A stretch of DNA of 64,000 bases from contig VRZD01000005.1 of NCBI GenBank assembly GCA_016743235.1, positions 1 through 64,000 on the forward strand. The letters are read 5' to 3'. A model generated the notes under the pieces. That model was not told the origin of the DNA. It worked only from the letters and a program-made list of their open reading frames with translations, and ran no database searches. Source of the DNA: Pantanalinema sp. GBBB05. GTDB lineage: Bacteria > Cyanobacteriota > Cyanobacteriia > Leptolyngbyales > Leptolyngbyaceae. Both the position numbers and the translations under genes were made by a program. Below, one piece after another: positions 63,629 through 64,000 of this stretch (position 1 is its first letter; every line of letters starts with the position of its first letter).

Positions 63629-64000
63629 TCATACATCTAAATACGCTAAGACATTAACCCGAAAGATCGCTGGAGCAGATTCCAACGCCTCAAACTTCCA
63701 GCCAAATCTAGCCGAATAATCATTCATCATGGTCAAAACTCCCATGCTAGAGCCACCGCTGCCAGCCGCCGTTTTTTCTAACTGCTGCATATAGAACTCA
63801 TCGAGGTCGGAGCTTAACAGTTGGGTAATAAACTGTCGATATTGCTCTACTCGTAGGTACTCTGCGTAGTTAATTGCATGGAAAATAATCTGACGTTCAT
63901 ATAGATATAAAGAAATACTGATGGGCAGATTCTCTATATCCTGGTTATATTTCACTGCATTTTCCAGCAATTCGTTAGCAATGTAGCTAACAGCAGCCTT
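63629..64000 (-). CDS. slr1658-superfamily regulator (HATPase-like), 5' end outside the window
   Basis: The visible 123 residues are the C-terminal part of a slr1658-type protein, whose ATP-binding fold is that of anti-sigma and histidine kinase modules. The reading frame continues to base 64000 with ...ELLENAVKYN (the N-box). It then runs through SGGSSMGVLTMMND to the end AIFRVNVLAYLDV. The start codon must lie beyond the right edge. Together with the slr1659-type gene 53 bp downstream and the cyclase, it would form an anti-sigma/antagonist/cyclase operon. Confidence 0.75.
   Translation of the reverse strand, partial: KAAVSYIANELLENAVKYNQDIENLPISISLYLYERQIIFHAINYAEYLRVEQYRQFITQLLSSDLDEFYMQQLEKTAAGSGGSSMGVLTMMNDYSARFGWKFEALESAPAIFRVNVLAYLDV

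Overview
The window is chromosomal DNA of an oxygenic cyanobacterium. The evidence is a beta-carboxysome operon (ccmK-K-L-M-N-O), a CO2-uptake NDH-1 cassette (ndhF-ndhD-cup), psaD of photosystem I, system II cytochrome c maturation genes (ccdA-ccs1), cyanobacteria-restricted families (DUF3038/DUF4335, DUF6464, slr1658/slr1659-type regulators) and very frequent HIP1-type octamers (gcgatcgc) inside and between genes. Nothing fixes the genus. The mosaic of sensor, cyclase, pentapeptide and LRR proteins fits a filamentous or Leptolyngbya-like lineage, but that is inference.

Layout. 0-9 kb: trpE coupled to a DUF6464 gene (minus strand), ftsW, ccdA-ccs1, a Uma2-family gene broken by one amber codon, and mnmG. 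9-17 kb: ppk1, a group 2 sigma factor, a large pentapeptide-repeat protein in an operon with a beta-propeller-like membrane-anchored protein, and a 2OG-Fe(II) oxygenase. 17-18 kb: non-coding accessory DNA with a 13-copy, 21-bp tandem array and a palindromic element, then an orphan membrane/coiled-coil protein. 19-24 kb: a tandemly duplicated CobO-like P-loop protein, an ABC permease, an FHA-fused class A PBP with a 2Fe-2S ferredoxin-like gene, and psaD. 24-33 kb: DUF2459, a BMP-family lipoprotein, an amino-acid-oxidase-like flavoprotein, two polymerase-beta-type nucleotidyltransferases around a repeat coiled-coil gene and a second degenerate 21-bp array, map, an HD-domain gene, a four-helix membrane protein and sufU. 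33-38 kb: DUF4335/DUF3038 and a GAF-GAF histidine kinase. 38-49 kb: the inorganic-carbon region, with cupB, ndhD4 and ndhF4 on the minus strand diverging from ccmK2-K1-L-M-N-O on the plus strand. 49-64 kb: murJ, a four-domain methyltransferase/TPR/GT41 fusion, tRNA-Asp, a GNAT enzyme, pepA, a soluble lytic transglycosylase, an LRR protein with a DUF6745-like C-terminus, and a PAS-adenylate cyclase followed by slr1659/slr1658-type switch proteins, the last cut by the window edge.

How the genes work together. The strongest functional unit is the CO2-concentrating region. The NDH-1 MS' complex converts CO2 to bicarbonate at the membrane. CcmK, CcmL and CcmO build the shell, while CcmM and CcmN condense Rubisco and attach it to the shell. 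CcmM here has four SSUL modules, only the first two with a Cys pair, an internal start for a short form, and the Cys pair expected of an active gamma-carbonic anhydrase domain. Perfect hairpins at the ccmL/ccmM and ccmM/ccmN junctions may tune stoichiometry. ftsW, PBP1-FHA, murJ and slt are peptidoglycan genes scattered through the window.

No insertion sequence, prophage or CRISPR array was seen. The most novel-looking items are the two 21-bp-period arrays, the nucleotidyltransferase/coiled-coil locus and the GT41 double-methyltransferase fusion. None of them is proven to be a new system from sequence alone.
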